Source of the DNA: Pseudomonas sp. SCA2728.1_7
Lineage (GTDB): Bacteria > Pseudomonadota > Gammaproteobacteria > Pseudomonadales > Pseudomonadaceae
Reading direction: 5' to 3'
NCBI RefSeq assembly: GCF_018138145.1
Contig: NZ_CP073104.1
Span: 3,906,001-3,970,000 of the forward strand
DNA length: 64,000 bases
The position numbers and the translations under genes were made by a program. Positions within the stretch are counted from its first letter, which is position 1. Every line of letters begins with the position of its first letter. This document shows, one piece after another, positions 14,590-25,321 of this stretch. Under the pieces are notes generated by a model. It made no database searches. It saw nothing but the letters and a program-made list of their open reading frames with translations, and was not told where the DNA came from.

Positions 14590-16206
14590 ATGCCCACCCC
14601 GCCAAACCCCGTGCGCAACGTGCTGTACATCATGTGCGATCAACTGCGCCGCGATTACCTGTCCTGCTACGGCCATCCGCATCTGCATACACCCAACATC
14701 GATCGACTCGCTGCCGCCGGCGTACGTTTCAGCCACGCCTACACCCAAGGCACGATCTGCGGCCCGTCGCGGATGTCGGCTTACACCGGACGCTATGTCA
14801 GCAGCCATCAAGTCGCGTGGAACGCCGTGCCGTTGCCGCTGGAAGAACTGACCATCGGCGACTATCTGCGCCCGCACGGCATTCGTACCGCGCTGGTCGG
14901 CAAGACCCACGCCACGGCGAATGTCGATGCCTTGCAACGCCTGGCGATCAATCCCGAAAGCGAACAGGCCGAAATCCTCAACGAAGTCGGCTTCGAACCG
15001 TACATGCGCCATGACGGCATCTATCCCGACGACCCGCTGTTCGATGACAAACGCGAATCCGCGCCCTATACCCATTACCTGCGTGAACACGGCTTCGACG
15101 GCAAAAACCCCTGGCACGACTGGGCCAACGCCGCCGAAGGCGCCAATGGTGAAATCCTCAGCGGCTGGCAAATGCGTCATGCGAATTTGCCAGCACGAAT
15201 TCCCGAGCAGCACTCAGAGACTGTCTACACTACAAATCGAGCCATCGACTTCATCACCGAGCAAGGCGAGAAATCGTGGTGTTTACACCTTTCCTATATC
15301 AAACCGCACTGGCCCTACATCGTACCAGCGCCGTACCACGCCTTGTACAGTACGAAATCGATTCTTGAAGCGGTCCGCGCGACGCCCTCCGAAGCCAGCA
15401 AACACCCCGTATACACTGCCTTTCGCCAGCATGAGGAAAGCCTCAACTTTTCCCGCGATTCAGTACGATTGACTGTAATCCCTACGTACATGGGTCTGAT
15501 CAAGCAGGTGGATGATCAACTCGGACGGCTGTTCGATTTTCTGCAGAGCAACGGTCGCTGGGATGACACGTTGATCGTGTTCACCAGCGATCACGGCGAC
15601 TTCCTCGGTGACCACTGGTTAGGCGAGAAGGAGTTTTTGCTGGAGCAGGCGGTGGGCGTGCCGTTGATCGTGCGCGATCCTCGGGCGGCGGCGGATGTCA
15701 CGCGCGGAACGGTGGATGATCGACTGGCGGAAACCATTGATGCGTTGCCGACGTTTCTTCAGGCATTGGGATTGCCGGGGGCGGAGCATCGGCTTGAAGG
15801 GCGTTCGTTGATCCCGCTTCTGCACGGTGAACATCCGGACTGGCGCCGCTATGCGATCAGCGAATACGACTACGCCTTCCAAGCGCCGGCGCGTGAGCGT
15901 CTGGGCCAGCCGATTGATCGTTGCCGCATGACCATGGTGCGTAGCGAGCGCTGGAAATACCTGGCGTACGACGGCTTTCGGCCGCAGTTGTTTGACCTGT
16001 TGAATGATCCGCAGGAGTTGCGGGATTTGGGCGAGGATCCGGCGTATGCGGCGGTGCGCGAGGAGCATTCGGGGTATTTGTTTGAGTGGGTGCGCGGGTT
16101 GAAGCGACGGACGACGATCAGTCATCAGGAGATTGATTTGCGTGGGCAACGGTTTCGTTATGGAGAGCCGGAGTCCGAGAAGGTTGTTCAGATTGGTGTT
16201 TGGTAG
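14590..16206 (+). CDS. Sulfatase of the alkaline phosphatase superfamily (phosphonate monoester hydrolase-like)
   Basis: The start is the ATG at 14590 (538 residues, MPTPPNPVRNVLYIMCDQ...). A GTG at 14581 is possible and neither has a strong ribosome site. The formylglycine motif C-x-P-x-R is present as TICGPSRMSAYTG near residue 57, so the cysteine would be converted to formylglycine. A metal-binding motif FTSDHGDFLGDHW lies in the C-terminal half. The opening VLYIMCDQLRRDYLSCYG and the DHGDFLGDH string look closer to phosphonate monoester hydrolases and choline-sulfatase-like enzymes than to AtsA. It has no signal peptide, so it should act in the cytosol. Context points to a sulfate ester as substrate. 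The formylglycine-generating enzyme is not in the window. Confidence 0.85.
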   Translation: MPTPPNPVRNVLYIMCDQLRRDYLSCYGHPHLHTPNIDRLAAAGVRFSHAYTQGTICGPSRMSAYTGRYVSSHQVAWNAVPLPLEELTIGDYLRPHGIRTALVGKTHATANVDALQRLAINPESEQAEILNEVGFEPYMRHDGIYPDDPLFDDKRESAPYTHYLREHGFDGKNPWHDWANAAEGANGEILSGWQMRHANLPARIPEQHSETVYTTNRAIDFITEQGEKSWCLHLSYIKPHWPYIVPAPYHALYSTKSILEAVRATPSEASKHPVYTAFRQHEESLNFSRDSVRLTVIPTYMGLIKQVDDQLGRLFDFLQSNGRWDDTLIVFTSDHGDFLGDHWLGEKEFLLEQAVGVPLIVRDPRAAADVTRGTVDDRLAETIDALPTFLQALGLPGAEHRLEGRSLIPLLHGEHPDWRRYAISEYDYAFQAPARERLGQPIDRCRMTMVRSERWKYLAYDGFRPQLFDLLNDPQELRDLGEDPAYAAVREEHSGYLFEWVRGLKRRTTISHQEIDLRGQRFRYGEPESEKVVQIGVW

Positions 16207-16211
16207 CTTTA

Positions 16212-16395
16212 AGAGCCCCTCACCCTAACCCTCTCCCAGAGGGAGAGGGGACTGACCGAGTTGTTTTTTAGCTATACGCCGACCTGATTCTGCTTTGCCG
16301 AATCCAACATCGAACGGATTGTTCAGGTCGATGCATCCCGAAAGACAACTCGGTCGGCTCCCTCTCCCTCTGGGAAAGGGCTGGGGTGAGGGGCT
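16212..16395. repeat. CCCTCACCC/GGGTGAGGG inverted-repeat element between convergent genes
   Basis: The left end AGCCCCTCACCCTAACCCTC and the reverse complement of the right end (AGCCCCTCACCCCAGCCCTT) are near identical. Inverted matching continues inward through GACCGAGTTG and CGACCTGA for roughly 70 bases per arm. The element lies exactly between the 3' ends of the sulfatase and AtsK genes. It may help terminate both transcripts. Confidence 0.85.
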
Positions 16396-16403
16396 GTTGA
16401 TCT

Positions 16404-17312
16404 TCAGTCACGACCCTTGATGGTCTGACTACGCTGCCCATTCGCGCCCACCGGCACTTCCCCCTTCAACGTCACCCGACGCACCACCCGATCCTGAGTG
16501 CCGTAATCATCAATCGCATAATGCTGCGTCGAACGGTTATCCCAGATCGCCACATCACCGGCCTTCCAGCGCCAGCGCACGGTGTTTTCCTGGCGGATCA
16601 CATGACTCTGCAACAGCCCGAACAGGTGCGCCGAATCCGCCTGCGAATAACCCTTGATACGTTTGACGAAATGCCCCAGCAGCAAGCTCTTTTCGCCACT
16701 GATCGGATGCACGCGGACCACCGGGTGCTCAGTCTCGTAAACGGTGGAGGTGAAGACCTTGCGATAGCGCTCAAGCTTCTCTGCCGAGACGTCCGGCTTC
16801 GCGCTGGCGTAGTCGTATTCGTTGCTGTGCACGGCAACCAGTTTGTCGGCCAGTTCACGCAGTTCGGTTGGCAAGCCGTTGTACGCCGTCGCGGTGTTCG
16901 CCCACAGGGTGTCGCCGCCGAAGGCCGGGGCCACCACCGAGCGCAGGATCGAAGCTTTCGGGTAGGCGTCGACGAAGGTCACGTCGGTGTGCCAGGAGTT
17001 GGCGCGCTGGCCTTCAGCGCCGTCCAGTTCGAGCAGATAACGCGTGCCTTCACGCGACGGCACGGTCGGGTGCGCCACCGGTTCGCCGAGCAGATGGGCG
17101 AAGGCTTCCTGACGCTGATCATCAAGCTGAGTCTGCTCACGGAAGAACACAACTTTGTACTGAACCAGCGCCTGCTGAATCGCTTCGACCGTGGCGGCGT
17201 CCAGCTCACCGGACAAATGCACGCCACGAATCTCGGCGCCGATACGACCGGCCACCGGATGAATTTCCAGCGCGTGGACAGCGGGTTTTACTGCGAGTGC
17301 GGCATTGCTCAT
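16404..17312 (-). CDS. atsK: Alpha-ketoglutarate-dependent alkylsulfatase (AtsK type)
   Basis: This 302-residue Fe(II)/alpha-ketoglutarate dioxygenase of the TauD family would oxidise medium-chain alkyl sulfate esters to aldehyde and sulfate. The iron ligands fit AtsK of P. putida by number as I recall them: H108 and D110 in SWHTDVTF, and H264 in DNRSTQHYAIDDYG. The alpha-ketoglutarate/sulfate arginines are at 275 and 279 in QDRVVRRVTLKG. Length also matches the AtsK enzyme. It stands alone on the minus strand, divergent from the second LysR gene. Its upstream region holds a GGAATA-type element (17410-17430) and an inverted repeat (17364-17393). The main alternative, taurine dioxygenase, is less likely in this gene setting. 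Confidence 0.92.
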   Translation of the reverse strand: MSNAALAVKPAVHALEIHPVAGRIGAEIRGVHLSGELDAATVEAIQQALVQYKVVFFREQTQLDDQRQEAFAHLLGEPVAHPTVPSREGTRYLLELDGAEGQRANSWHTDVTFVDAYPKASILRSVVAPAFGGDTLWANTATAYNGLPTELRELADKLVAVHSNEYDYASAKPDVSAEKLERYRKVFTSTVYETEHPVVRVHPISGEKSLLLGHFVKRIKGYSQADSAHLFGLLQSHVIRQENTVRWRWKAGDVAIWDNRSTQHYAIDDYGTQDRVVRRVTLKGEVPVGANGQRSQTIKGRD

Positions 17313-17363
17313 GGGTAGGCCCTCATCGACTGCTTACGGTTGGACGGCAGCGAAACAACGCTC

Positions 17364-17430
17364 TATCTATATTCCATTTACATCTAATAGATATTCACAT
17401 GCTTCGTTGACGGAATAAGAGCTTGCATTT
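17364..17430. promoter_or_regulatory. Divergent atsK/LysR control region
   Basis: TATCTAT (17364-17370) and ATAGATA (17387-17393) are 7-base inverted arms with a 16-base centre. Beyond it, ACGGAATAAGAGCTTGCATT (17410-17429) resembles the elements at 3014 and 6378. On the minus strand it reads CTTATTCCGTCAACGAA, against CTTATTCCTTAACGAA before the hydrolase promoter. These are candidate sites for the adjacent LysR protein and for a general sulfur regulator. Confidence 0.45.
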
Positions 17431-17493
17431 AAAACCTCTAACAACCCTCGTCGCAAATGCCTTCGAGCTATTTTTAGGATGCCGGAAAAGCAT

Positions 17494-18414
17494 ATGGATC
17501 TTCGCCAGTTGCGTTACTTCATCGCCCTCAACGAACACCGCAGTTTTGTCCGCGCGGCGGACGCGATGGGCATTACTCAACCGGCGTTCAGCCGCAGCAT
17601 TCAGGGGCTTGAGCAGGAGTTCGGCTGCGTGCTGGTGGATCGCGGCAACAAGGATTTGCGCCCCACGCCTGAGGGCCAGGTGGTGCTGCAACACGCCCTG
17701 AGCCTGGTGCAAGGCGCCGCGCTGCTCAGTGCCGAAGTGACGCAGATGACCAAGCTCGATGCCGGTGAAGTGCACTTCGGTTGCGGCCCGGCGCCGGCGG
17801 TAAAACTGGTGCCGGATGCGGTGGCGCAATTCATCAATGCGCACCCGAAAGTGCGCACCTGTTTTCAGGTGGATAACTGGGAAAAACTCAGCCGCGCGTT
17901 GAGCCGTGAAGAGATCGAATTCTTCATTGCCGACATCCGCCATTTCGAGTCCGATCCGAACTTCCAGACCCAGGCCCTGACGCCCAAGCGCGGGGTATTT
18001 TTCTGCCGGCCGGGGCATCCGTTATTGGCCAAGGAAAGCCTGTCGACCAACGACATGTTCGACTACCCGTTGGCGACGACGCTGATCCCGCCGGGGATTC
18101 GCAAATTATTGGCGAACCTCAGTGGGCGCATCGATTTTTCCCCGACCATCGAGACCGAGCACTTTCCGGCACTGGTGAAAGTGGTGCTGCAATCGAATGC
18201 GATTGGCGTCGGTACGGAAGAGGCGTTTGTCGAGGACATTGCCAAGGGTTCGCTGGTGTTGCTGCACTGGCGCAATTTGCCGCAGAACCTGGAGAGCATG
18301 AATGCGCGCTGCGGGATTGTCAGTCGCACCGGGTTTCGCCTGTCGCCGGCGGCGCGGGCGCTGATTGAGACATTGGTGGCGGTGGATCGGCAGGAAGTCA
18401 GTGTCGCTGTTTAG
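17494..18414 (+). CDS. LysR-family regulator, second copy
   Basis: I start at the ATG at 17494 (306 residues, MDLRQLRYFIALNEHRSFVR), because GGAAAAG lies about 8 bases ahead. An ATG 15 bases earlier is possible. The winged-helix region has ITQPAFSRSIQGLEQEFGCV, and the effector domain starts VHFGCGPAPAVKLVPDAV. It is a paralogue of the LysR protein at 13455 over its full length. It is divergent from atsK and convergent with atsR, so control of alkylsulfatase and sulfate-ester transport is the natural guess. This copy rather than the first might be the SftR orthologue. Confidence 0.85.
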   Translation: MDLRQLRYFIALNEHRSFVRAADAMGITQPAFSRSIQGLEQEFGCVLVDRGNKDLRPTPEGQVVLQHALSLVQGAALLSAEVTQMTKLDAGEVHFGCGPAPAVKLVPDAVAQFINAHPKVRTCFQVDNWEKLSRALSREEIEFFIADIRHFESDPNFQTQALTPKRGVFFCRPGHPLLAKESLSTNDMFDYPLATTLIPPGIRKLLANLSGRIDFSPTIETEHFPALVKVVLQSNAIGVGTEEAFVEDIAKGSLVLLHWRNLPQNLESMNARCGIVSRTGFRLSPAARALIETLVAVDRQEVSVAV

Positions 18415-18417
18415 TAC

Positions 18418-18487
18418 GCTATCGCGAGCAGGCTCACTCCTACAGGGGAACGCATTCCAAATGTAGGAGTGAGCCTGCTCGCGATGG
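18418..18487. repeat. REP doublet, family 1, between convergent LysR and atsR
   Basis: GCTATCGCGAGCAGGCTCAC then TCCTACA is mirrored by TGTAGGAGTGAGCCTGCTCG around a 20-base centre. It occupies nearly all of the gap between the two convergent 3' ends and may act in transcript ending or mRNA stability. Confidence 0.9.
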
Positions 18488-18509
18488 CACCGGGTCAAAC
18501 GCTAGAGAT

Positions 18510-19523
18510 TCAGAGTTTGGCCGCTGCCAGTTCAGGCGCCACCCAATCATTGACCTTGAACGGTTTGCGAATCAGCTTCTGCTGCGCCGCCAGATCCACT
18601 TTGTCCTGCAAGCTGCCAAGGAACACCGGATCCAGCGTCGACGGGAACACTTCGCTCAATTTCTGATCCTTCAGATCCTCGGTGAGGATCACCGGCGGAT
18701 AACTCGCCAGCCCCGAGACCAATTGCACGTAGGCAGCCTTGTTGCTGTCCTGGGTCAGCCACTCCACCGCCTGCTGCTGCGCCTTGAGCAATTTCGCCAC
18801 CGCCTCCGGGTGCGCATCGACAAACTTGCCGGTGCCGACCAGAACCGACTGCACACTGCCCGCACCACCGAGATCCTTGGTGTTCAGCGGCAACTCGGCC
18901 AAGCCTTTGATCTGTAGCGCCGCCAATCCGGAACTGCCCCACGATGCATCGATCTGCTTCGCTGCCAGCGCAGCGGTTGCGCCGGTGAAGTCGAGGTTGA
19001 TGACTTTCAGATCCTTCTCGCTCAAGCCCTGACTGGCCAGCGCCGCGTCAAACGAGAGCTGTGTCGCGGTACCGCGGAAAATCGCCACACGCTTGCCTTT
19101 GAGATCCTGGAGAGTCTTGATCCCCGAACCCGGCACCACGCCCAGATACTGCTTCACGCCACGGGCACTGGCGCTGAGCAAGCGGGTATCGAGGCCATTG
19201 GACTTGCCGATGATTGCCGCCAGATCGCCCAGATACGCCAAATCAACCTGACCATTGGCAAATGCCTCGTTGATCACCGGCCCGGCACCTTTGAAGAAAC
19301 TCCACTGAATCTTGATGCCCTGATCGGCGAAGGCTTTTTCGAAGATCTGCTGATCACGCAACACGTCGACCACACCGCCGCCGCTGTGCTGGGTGCCGGC
19401 GCTCAGGTCGGGCACGGCGATTCTGATTTCCTTGAGTTCATCAGCGTGAGCGGTGAACGCCAGCAGGCCCGCCAGTGCAGGAACGGCAAACAGACTGAAA
19501 ACACGTTTGAAGGGGAGGTTCAT
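18510..19523 (-). CDS. atsR: Sulfate-ester/sulfonate ABC transporter binding protein (AtsR)
   Basis: This 337-residue periplasmic binding protein of the SsuA/TauA (NMT1-like) class has a signal peptide (VFSLFAVPALAGLLAFTAHA). The binding-lobe strings are FFKGAGPVINEAFANGQVD, LAYLGDLAAIIGKSNGLDT and DLKGKRVAIFRGTATQLSFD. It would deliver sulfate esters to the AtsBC transporter. In the P. aeruginosa arrangement I recall, atsR leads atsBCA on one strand. Here it is inverted and divergent from atsB, with a 391-base control region between. The sequence class alone does not separate sulfate esters from sulfonates, so the name rests on the neighbouring atsB, atsC and atsA genes. Confidence 0.85.
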   Translation of the reverse strand: MNLPFKRVFSLFAVPALAGLLAFTAHADELKEIRIAVPDLSAGTQHSGGGVVDVLRDQQIFEKAFADQGIKIQWSFFKGAGPVINEAFANGQVDLAYLGDLAAIIGKSNGLDTRLLSASARGVKQYLGVVPGSGIKTLQDLKGKRVAIFRGTATQLSFDAALASQGLSEKDLKVINLDFTGATAALAAKQIDASWGSSGLAALQIKGLAELPLNTKDLGGAGSVQSVLVGTGKFVDAHPEAVAKLLKAQQQAVEWLTQDSNKAAYVQLVSGLASYPPVILTEDLKDQKLSEVFPSTLDPVFLGSLQDKVDLAAQQKLIRKPFKVNDWVAPELAAAKL

Positions 19524-19797
19524 GGGTGCAGCTCCTTGATCACGACGGGCGTTGAGGAGCCGAAAGTAGGCCGAATGAATACCTTCGCTTAAATACTATA
19601 AATGCACATTTTTATAGCTTTTAACGCTAAGCAAGCATTAACGGGGCTTGCAGCGGCGTATGCATTAACAGCATCGAAAATATTCTTCGAATGCATTGGA
19701 TGCGTGTGGTCTGGAAGCCTTAAATGGCGCTGCTTATCTCTAAAAACAACTTATTACAGATTACTTATAACCATTAGCTCTTAGTTAATATCGCAAG
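19524..19797. promoter_or_regulatory. Divergent atsR/atsB control region with paired ATGCA dyads
   Basis: Two related dyads, ATGCATTAACAGCAT (19660-19674) and ATGCATTGGATGCGT (19691-19705), lie 31 bases apart, about three helical turns. The ATGCAT copies at 13424 and 13455 are also 31 bases apart. Closer to atsR, CTATAAA (19596-19602) and TTTATAG (19611-19617) form an inverted repeat. The atsB side (19735-19790) is AT-rich and probably holds its promoter. These look like operators for one of the adjacent LysR proteins. Confidence 0.5.
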
Positions 19798-19878
19798 AGA
19801 TCGCAGCCTTCGGCAGCTCCTACAGGGGTCAATTCAAGGACGCATTCCCCCCGTAGGAGCTGCCGAAGGCTGCGATCT
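19798..19878. repeat. REP doublet, family 2, in the atsB leader
   Basis: AGATCGCAGCCTTCGGCAGC then TCCTACAGGGG is mirrored by CCGTAGGAGCTGCCGAAGGC and TGCGATCT. The doublet ends 36 bases before the atsB ATG, so it would be transcribed as a large hairpin in the 5' leader if the promoter is upstream of it. Confidence 0.9.
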
Positions 19879-19914
19879 TTTGATCTTGAGCCAACCCGAC
19901 AACGGAGGTCACCC

Positions 19915-21509
19915 ATGGCCCGCCAATCCTTGCTCAGTCTCCCACTCCCCGCGCCGCCGCTGAAAAGCCGCCGCACCTGGCCCAGCCTGAACCAACGCCT
20001 GTTGCCGTGGCTGCTGCCGCTGAGTCTGTTCGCGCTGTGGTGGCTGGCCGCGCGTAATGAGTGGATGAGCGAACAGATCCTGCCCGCGCCGTCACTGGTG
20101 TGGAACAGCGCTGTCGAGTTGTCGCAAGGCGAATTGTGGAGCCATTTGTGGATCAGCCTGCAACGCTTGTTCTGGGGTTTGCTCGCAGGGATTTCGGCGG
20201 GCGCGGTACTGGGTGCTGCGCTGGGTTTTAGCCGACGTCTCGAACGCCTGATCTTCCCGACCTTCGCCGGACTTTCGCAAATACCGACGCTGGCCTGGAT
20301 TCCGTTGTTCATGGTGTTTTTCGGCATCGGCGAGGTGTTGAAACTGGTGGTGCTGATCAAAGCGGTAGTGGTGCCGGTGACCCTGCATACGCTGGTCGGC
20401 GTACGCGACGCCCAACCGAAGTTGCGTGAAGCCGCCGCGGTTCTGCGTCTGCCGCCGCACTTGCTAGTGCGCCGCCTGGTCTTGCCCGCCGCCCTCCCCG
20501 CGTTCATGGCTGGCGTGCGTCTGGCACTGGCCGCCGGATGGACTTCGTTGCTGGCGGTCGAACTGTTGGCCTCCAGTGAAGGCATCGGTTACCTGATGGT
20601 CTGGGCGCGGCAGTTGTTCATGCTCGACATCGTGTTCGTCTGCATCGTGGTGATCGGTTTGATTGGTGTGGCGATGGATCGCGGCATCGGCCTGCTGGAC
20701 AAGAAACTGGTGCACTGGCCGCATCCGGCCACCGCCGAAATTCGTCGCGGCCCGCGCTATGCAGGCTGGCAGCGTCTGCAACCGTGGCTGCTGCCGCTGG
20801 GCTTGTTGGCGCTGTGGCAATTGGCAAACGAACTGCAGTGGGTCGATGCCAACATTCTGGTCAGCCCGTTGGCCGTTTTGAGCACGGCATGGGACGGTCT
20901 GCTTGATGGCACGTTGATCAGCGGCATGGCGCTCAGCCTCAGTCGCACCCTCGGCGGTTTGCTGTTGGGCGGCGGACTCGGTTTCGCCCTCGGCTTGCTG
21001 CTGGGCTTGTCGCGCACCAGCGAACGCCTGCTCGGTCCGACCCTCGCCGCCCTCCGCCAGATCGCCATTTTCGCCTGGGTGCCGCTGCTTACCGCATGGT
21101 TCGGTCTCGGCGAATTGGCCAAGTGGGTGTTCGTCGCCCTCGCCGCGTTCTTTCCGCTGTTTATCGCCACGCAACGCAGCGTCGCCAACCTCTCGCCACA
21201 ACTCAACGAAGCCGCTCAAGTCCTGCGCCTCAGCCTCGGCCAACGCCTGCGTCGACTGGTGTTGCCGGGCGCTGCGCCGGGGATTTTTGCAGGGCTCAGG
21301 CTGAGCCTGATCTACGCCTGGCTCGGCACCATCGGTGCTGAATATTTCATGCCGTCCAACGGCGGCATCGGCAGCCAGATGATCGGCGCACAACAGTTGT
21401 TGCGCATGGATCTGATCATGGCCGGCATGCTTTTCGTCGGTCTCACCGGCGCCCTGCTCAACCTCATTGGCCAACGCCTGGAAATTCGCGCGACCCGCTG
21501 GAGACACGC

Positions 21510-21513
<4 letters not shown>
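19915..21513 (+). CDS. atsB: Sulfate-ester ABC transporter permease, fused double-domain (AtsB)
   Basis: This 532-residue protein is two SsuC-like permeases joined head to tail. The first EAA loop is EAAAVLRLPPHLLVRRLVLP near residue 165, and the second is EAAQVLRLSLGQRLRRLVLP near residue 430. A soluble linker (DKKLVHWPHPATAEIRRGPR) separates the halves. One gene can therefore supply the whole channel that most SsuC-type systems build from a homodimer. The ribosome site GGAGG lies 7 bases before the ATG at 19915. The 3' end overlaps atsC by 4 bases. I recall AtsB of P. aeruginosa also being a fused permease of about this length. Confidence 0.9.
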
Positions 21514-23950
<2,437 letters not shown>

Positions 23951-23959
23951 TACAGGATC

Positions 23960-24141
23960 AAGAGCCCCTCACCCTAACCCTCTCCCGGAGGGAGAGGGGA
24001 CTGACCGAGGTGTCTTTCGTCAAACATCGACCTGAAAAATCGGGTCGATTATGGATTCAATGAGGAACATTCAGGTCGGCGTACTTCCCCAATATCCCCC
24101 AATCGGTCCCCTCTCCCTCCGGGAGAGGGCTAGGGTGAGGG
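23960..24141. repeat. CCCTCACCC/GGGTGAGGG inverted-repeat element between convergent genes
   Basis: The left end GAGCCCCTCACCCTAACCCT and right end GGGAGAGGGCTAGGGTGAGG are inverted copies. The interior holds CATCGACCTGAAAAATCGGG and CATTCAGGTCGGCGTACTTC, which also pair. It fills the gap between atsA and the convergent desaturase gene, as the sister copy at 16212 does between two other convergent genes. Confidence 0.85.
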
Positions 24142-24150
24142 CGCCTTCTG

Positions 24151-25221
24151 TCAGGCCTCCACCGCCTCCCCTGCCACCACAACCTCATCCCGACGAACAA
24201 ACCGGTTCGCCCGCCCAAACGTCCCAAAATCATTAAACCGCACCCCCATCTCACGCATCACCTTATGCGCCACCGGCACCGTCATCTGACGAATATAAAA
24301 CGGCTCCTTCACGACAAAGTGATGGATCCCGTGGCTGCTGCCAAAATTGAAGCAGAACGCCTGCAACGGCCACAACCACCAAGGGTTGAGCACCTGGCAC
24401 TGCTGCAGCACATTGCCCAGCTCGACGTCGCCGTAGTAATGCATGTTCGAGCTGATGAAGTGCAGGCAAAACGTGCGCAACACGTTCGGGCCGATAATCA
24501 CCACAGCGGCGATATCGATCACCTGCATCACCGAGAATGTGGTCGCTGACCATTCGATCGGCGCGCCCAGCAGATAGGCGATGCCATTGGCTGCATGAAA
24601 ACCGAGAAACACATACCACGCGCCCCAATGCACCAGCGCAAGCGGTGCATAGACTTTGAAAACCCGTTTCAGAATGCTCCACTTGTGCGCCCAGGTCGGC
24701 GCCCGCAGCAAGCGGATGAAGGCCGACATCATGTTGTCGCCGACCATCAACAACCGCGCAAACCCCCACGGCTCACCGTTGGTGATCGCGCGTTCTTCCA
24801 TGTCGGTTTCAGTGCCGGAGACCTTGTGGTGATTGAGGTGCAGATGCCGACGAATCCATGGATTGATCGTGCTCGGCCGCGCCAGCCACACCAGGCCCAT
24901 CATCAAATTGTGCGGCACACGCTGCTTGCGAAAATACATGCTGTGGATCAGGTCATGTTCCAGCTCATGGGTCAGCGAAGCAAAAAACGCGTTGAGCAAC
25001 AGGCACACCCACCACGCCATATGGCCGGTGATGTACAGCGCCGCCGAGCCAATCATCCCGATCAGGGCAAAGGCCAGAATCCCCGCGCCCAGCGCATCCT
25101 GATGCTTGAGAATCGGGTAGCGCTCGCGCAGTTCGACGCCTTTGGCCAGCACCACTTGGCGAATATGCGCTGATCGCTGGGCCGCATTGTGTCGTTGGGG
25201 ACTTGCAGAAGTACCGTCCAT
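24151..25221 (-). CDS. Membrane fatty-acid desaturase/hydroxylase family protein
   Basis: This 356-residue integral membrane di-iron protein has the three histidine clusters of the desaturase/alkane hydroxylase superfamily: HELEHDLIH near residue 92, HLHLNHH near 130, and HGIHH near 305. Four or more hydrophobic segments surround them (ILAFALIGMIGSAALYITGH, ATTFSVMQVIDIAAVVII). The substrate is unknown; fatty acyl chains or alkane-like molecules are typical. It is divergent from an AraC regulator gene 100 bases away, which probably controls it. It differs from the DesA-type enzyme at 37567 in length and histidine spacing, so the two should not be treated as redundant. Confidence 0.82.
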   Translation of the reverse strand: MDGTSASPQRHNAAQRSAHIRQVVLAKGVELRERYPILKHQDALGAGILAFALIGMIGSAALYITGHMAWWVCLLLNAFFASLTHELEHDLIHSMYFRKQRVPHNLMMGLVWLARPSTINPWIRRHLHLNHHKVSGTETDMEERAITNGEPWGFARLLMVGDNMMSAFIRLLRAPTWAHKWSILKRVFKVYAPLALVHWGAWYVFLGFHAANGIAYLLGAPIEWSATTFSVMQVIDIAAVVIIGPNVLRTFCLHFISSNMHYYGDVELGNVLQQCQVLNPWWLWPLQAFCFNFGSSHGIHHFVVKEPFYIRQMTVPVAHKVMREMGVRFNDFGTFGRANRFVRRDEVVVAGEAVEA

Positions 25222-25321
25222 GCTTCCATCCTCGGGTTTATGATGTTCGCATCGTGCCTCGCCAAGGCTTCAATTGCGGTAGCCGAGAACGCCAACCTGT
25301 TGACCGGAAGCGCCAATCAGC

